Position numbers and translations under genes: made by a program. From assembly GCA_027575765.1 (NCBI GenBank), contig JANBPT010001153.1, positions 1 to 13,314 on the forward strand: DNA of 13,314 nt, given 5' to 3'. The notes below the pieces were generated by a model. The model ran no database searches. It saw only the letters and a list, made by a program, of their open reading frames with translations, and was not told the DNA's origin. The DNA comes from Tieghemiomyces parasiticus. Lineage: Eukaryota > Kickxellomycota > Dimargaritomycetes > Dimargaritales > Dimargaritaceae. Below are positions 10,225 through 13,314 of the stretch, piece after piece. Position 1 is the stretch's first letter, and each line of letters opens with the position of its first letter.

Positions 10225-11565
10225 ACTACCCTTATTCCCCTATTTTTTCTCATTTTTTTTTGTTGGGTGTGGTCCCTTATAGACAACCTTACCTCATACA
10301 CCAGGCAGTAGCCACCCACAACACCACCACACACCAGAACCACTGCTCATGCAATCAACAGGAAAATTACCACCATTGCCCAACTCACCTCAACCTCCCA
10401 GACCAACCCTTGTTAACAACTTATTATATTTCCATACTTTATAATTCTATGACTTTGTACACTACCACACACCAACAACGCCAAACCACAGGCTGAGACC
10501 CTATACAAGGCCCCAAATAGGAACCTAATAAACATGATCTATCTCCCTACAACTAGTTAACTCGTTATGGTTTAACTTACTGTGGTTATCCAGACCCCGG
10601 TGGGTCCTGTTTCATTGAAGTTCAATCGAAAATACGTAAGAATAAGATTAAGATCATGATAATATGGAAAATGTTGGCTTATATAGCCAATGCTTGTGTG
10701 CTAGGGGTTGTTTGAATGGTCGTCTTGGTCGTAATGGGTGTAGTGTGGAAGGGTAGTTCCTGGTCTAGTGTGAGATCTAGTCATGGTGGTGGAGGATTGG
10801 CCGTCACTGGTTTGGGCGCCGACACCTACCTGTCAGAATAAATAAATGTTATACATGTGAGTGGTCCTAATGATACCTATTGGCATCAACTGCTTGGCAC
10901 GTTTTATATGGCGTGAGGACTTGGATTAGCTCGGAGATCTTGCCAGTTCACTGGCTTGCAAATGAAAAAGAGAGTGGCGGTTTGGCAGGAGCCAAAGTGA
11001 AAGGCTTAGTTGGTAGGTTTAGGCGACTTTTATCAGTCGACAATTGTGGTAGCGTATGGAAGGTGGTTAAGGCAAGGGTTACCATTGTTCAGGGATAGAC
11101 TTCCAGCTACACTCATGTATGTAGTACCTAGATAAGGGAGGGGATAGCGTAATAGGTATCTTGGTGGTGCAACCTCTGGTCGCTTCTTTGGACGACCCCT
11201 CCCCCACTCGAACACCAGGTGAGTAAGGCCAAGAAAAAGGGGATGTAGCGAAGAGTGCAACCACGGCTGGGGCGCACCTCCGTACGATCAGTGGGGTGCT
11301 ACATCCTAATAGAAAACGAGCCCGTTGAGAGGTGGATTGCTACATTTATTGGTACATAGTCATGTCCAGTCCTAAACTAATAAGGAGGGACATCCACCAT
11401 ATTCTGATGGTCTGACGTTTTAAGTAGTCACAAGCAACAAATCATGGTGAAGAAAGGCAAAGTCAGGCTAATTACCCCCGTATAGCAGCCGATGCTTAGA
11501 CATGATCCGGGATCGCCAATTGTCAAGCCTAGTACATTACATTTTCGGGTCCCTGTGGCTTTCGG
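10225..11565. other. Intergenic region without recognisable gene
   Basis: These 1.34 kb separate the LTR fragment from the stop of the SNF2-type gene. The first part (10225-10500) is low-complexity and CA/CT-rich on the plus strand, with a pyrimidine run at 10226-10261. A short imperfect palindrome centred near 10618 and a GCCAG-TTCA-CTGGC hairpin near 10944 are visible, but nothing ties them to a function. Small reading frames here start with non-ATG codons or lack domain signal. No tRNA is apparent. Confidence 0.5.
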
Positions 11566-13314
11566 CTAACCGAATAGGTGGCGTAGTTCCTCCATGCGCC
11601 GCTGGTGCTGCTGCGCTGGCTCATCCGTACCGGTCGGGACGTCGGAGTTGGCTGCTTCAGGGGCCCCCAGAGCCTCGCCCAGCAAGCGATGTTTAGACTG
11701 CTGGATATCGCGCATCCGCTCTTCGATTGTGTCTCGCACAATGAAACGTACTACATCCACCGGTCGCTGTTGGCCCAGTCGGTGAACGCGATCCACGGCC
11801 TGGGCTTCAATGGCCGTGTTCCACCATGGATCCAGGAGGAAGACGCGGCTGGCGCACGTCAGGTTCAGCCCTGTGCCACCAGCCCTCAGACTAAGCAGTA
11901 GAACTGTACAGTCTACGTCGGTGCGGAAGCGCCGCAAGGCCAGTTCACGCTGGCCGTGGGTCATGGTGCCGTCCAGCCGACCATGGGCCAGACCATGTCG
12001 GTCTAGCTCGGTACTCACAATCGTCAGGAAAGAGGTGTACTGCGAGAATACCACCGTTTTACGACGGGGGTCGGCTTCCTTAGGGGTGGTCAGCTGCTCG
12101 AGGAGGTGATGGACCTTAGCCGAGGTGGACAAGTCGAGCCCAGCCACGAAACCCCGGGTTAGGCAGGGCTCCTCGACCGCCCGGTGAGGGGAAATAACTG
12201 CCCGCACGCCCGTGAAGATGCTGACGGGGCGGTCAGAAACCGCGTCTGAGTCCAGTTCATCAACGTCTAAGTGGGTGAGTACCAGCGCAAATTCAGAACT
12301 TGTACCCTGCACCGGATCGGCTCGTACTACGCGACGCACGGACTCGGGAGTGATAGGTCCGTGCCGGCAGAGCGGACACCTGGTAACCACACGACGACGC
12401 AGAGTCGAAGTGAAAAAGCGGGAGAGGTAGGTAGGTGAGCCATGGTAGCGGTGAGTGACAAGGCTTGGGGCCGCAGTTCGATTACGACCCCTCCATTCCA
12501 GGGGGGAAAGAGGGGCGGTGGGGGGAGGTCGTGGAAACCCGCAGGGATACTTACGTAGTGGAGCGGGCCTTCGAGGAAGGCTGGTCCGCATAGGCCGCCC
12601 AGCAGCCGCCACAGAGGGCGTGGTGGCAGGGAAGCAGGATAGTGGGGAGTTGCTCGGATCCCAGATCGATTGCCTCCGTCGGGTAAGTAAGCGCCTCCAG
12701 GCAGACGGGGCACTCCGTAGTGAGCTGGATGGTGGGCTGGACGCGGACCTCAGGGGCGGGCTCTGGGTCGGGTGAAGGGTCTGGGATCTTCGGGCGCGGC
12801 ACGCAGGGCAGGTCAGTCGGACCCGGGTCGTCTACAATGGCCGCAGCGCGACCAAGGTTATCTATCAGCATCTGCGGGTGGCAACAGCCCAGTCGCAGTC
12901 GGTTCAGGAGCTGGAACACGTGCATGTACTTCCGCCAGACTGCTCCAGTCGCGATGAGGAGCCTGAACCGACGCTGCGAATCAGTGCGCACCGCTTCGTA
13001 CAGAGCCCGCTCGCTCGTTGTAAAGTCCAAGGTTATCACGGCCTGTCGGAGTGGCGGCAGCGTGACCAGCGGCAGCCCAGACGGCAGAGTGAGATTCTTT
13101 GTACGACGCAGCAGTGTCTGCTGTAGAATCCCGCGGAGACGGGTGTAGGCCTGGTCAGCGGCCGCACGCAGTGGTGTAAGGTCTGGGGCGGGGCGTAGAA
13201 CGCGGGCCTGTTCTAACCGGGTAATGGGATCGCTGACGGTACGCCAGGCCATGGCGCGCCCGTATGGCTCAGCGCGGAGGAAGTGCAACAGGGAGAAGAG
13301 GTCGCCGAGGCCGT
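11566..13314 (-). CDS. SNF2-family ATPase with embedded RING finger (Rad5/Rad16/HLTF type), 5' partial, two exons
   Basis: The coding sequence joins 13312-12555 and 12379-11566 (minus), giving the last 523 residues; the gene continues beyond the right edge. Residues 1-80 are the end of the first ATPase lobe (GLGDLFSLLHFLRAEPYG, then LRRTK). Residues 201-257 are a C3HC4 RING finger: C201, C204, C229, H231, C234, C237, C254, C257. The second lobe spans about 340-480: KTVVFSQYTSF (360-370), LLSLRAGGTGLNLT (414-427), DPWWN (436-440) and QAVDRVHRLGQ (446-456). A RING between the ATPase lobes is characteristic of Rad5, Rad16, HLTF and SHPRH relatives, which couple DNA translocation to ubiquitin ligation in DNA-damage tolerance or nucleotide-excision repair. 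The family member cannot be fixed without the N-terminus (HIRAN domain would indicate Rad5/HLTF). Motifs look intact, so it is probably functional. Confidence 0.93.
12380..12554 (-). other. Spliceosomal intron (175 nt) within the RING finger
   Basis: The minus strand reads CACTAC then GTAAGTATCC at the donor (12554 downward) and GGTTACCAG before exon two at 12379. Joining AC with G restores an ACG codon and places TGT CCG CTC TGC (CPLC), the last RING Cys pair, in frame with the upstream CPVC and CHHALCGGC. The donor's own TAA is in frame, so unspliced RNA would stop immediately. Confidence 0.9.

Noticed and set aside
10203..10496. 97-aa plus-strand ORF rich in His, Asn, Thr and Pro
   Set aside because: It starts at GTG inside an LTR fragment and is low-complexity translation of CA-rich DNA.
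10940..10960. GCCAG-TTCA-CTGGC hairpin as a possible RNA element
   Set aside because: The five-base stem is short, and no tRNA arms, terminator tract or neighbouring gene give it a role.
12380..12612. Continuous minus-strand reading frame giving an alternative 348-aa start for the SNF2 second lobe
   Set aside because: The part above 12379 is intron sequence and out of frame with the RING; splicing restores a complete C3HC4 finger.

Overview
This looks like fungal nuclear DNA, possibly from an early-diverging, GC-rich lineage. A cytokinesis Cyk3-type protein, a eukaryotic thymidylate synthase and a SNF2 ATPase with an embedded RING finger and a GTAAGT...CAG intron occur together with a Ty3-like LTR retrotransposon. 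The genus cannot be told from the window. The three host genes are GC-rich with C/G-ending codons. The 7-8 kb block between two of them is visibly AT-richer and made of decayed mobile DNA.

Layout. Positions 1-2113 (+) hold the C-terminal 703 residues of a Cyk3-like transglutaminase-fold protein that runs off the left edge. Positions 2114-2587 are the gap between convergent 3' ends. Positions 2588-3535 (-) encode a complete, apparently intronless 315-aa thymidylate synthase, with a MluI cell-cycle box (ACGCGT) about 194 bp upstream of its ATG. Positions 3536-4320 are its upstream region, with no further gene. Positions 4321-9151 are an LTR retrotransposon on the minus strand: 584-bp LTRs at both ends, a 3.66-kb interior with broken gag, protease, reverse transcriptase and RNase H, and only the beginning of an integrase. 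Positions 9152-10224 are decayed coding-like sequence of unknown origin plus a third LTR fragment. Positions 10225-11565 show no gene. Positions 11566-13314 (-) hold the C-terminal 523 residues of a Rad5/Rad16/HLTF-type SNF2 protein, split by a 175-nt intron inside its RING finger, running off the right edge.

The three host genes are not an operon and share no pathway; thymidylate synthase and the SNF2-RING protein are only broadly linked through DNA synthesis and repair. The most informative parts are the retrotransposon, which carries a 13-of-14 match between its primer-binding position and its own predicted transcript start (suggesting Tf1-like self-priming), and its LTRs, whose differences are packed into the two ends. 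No new defence or metabolic system was recognised.
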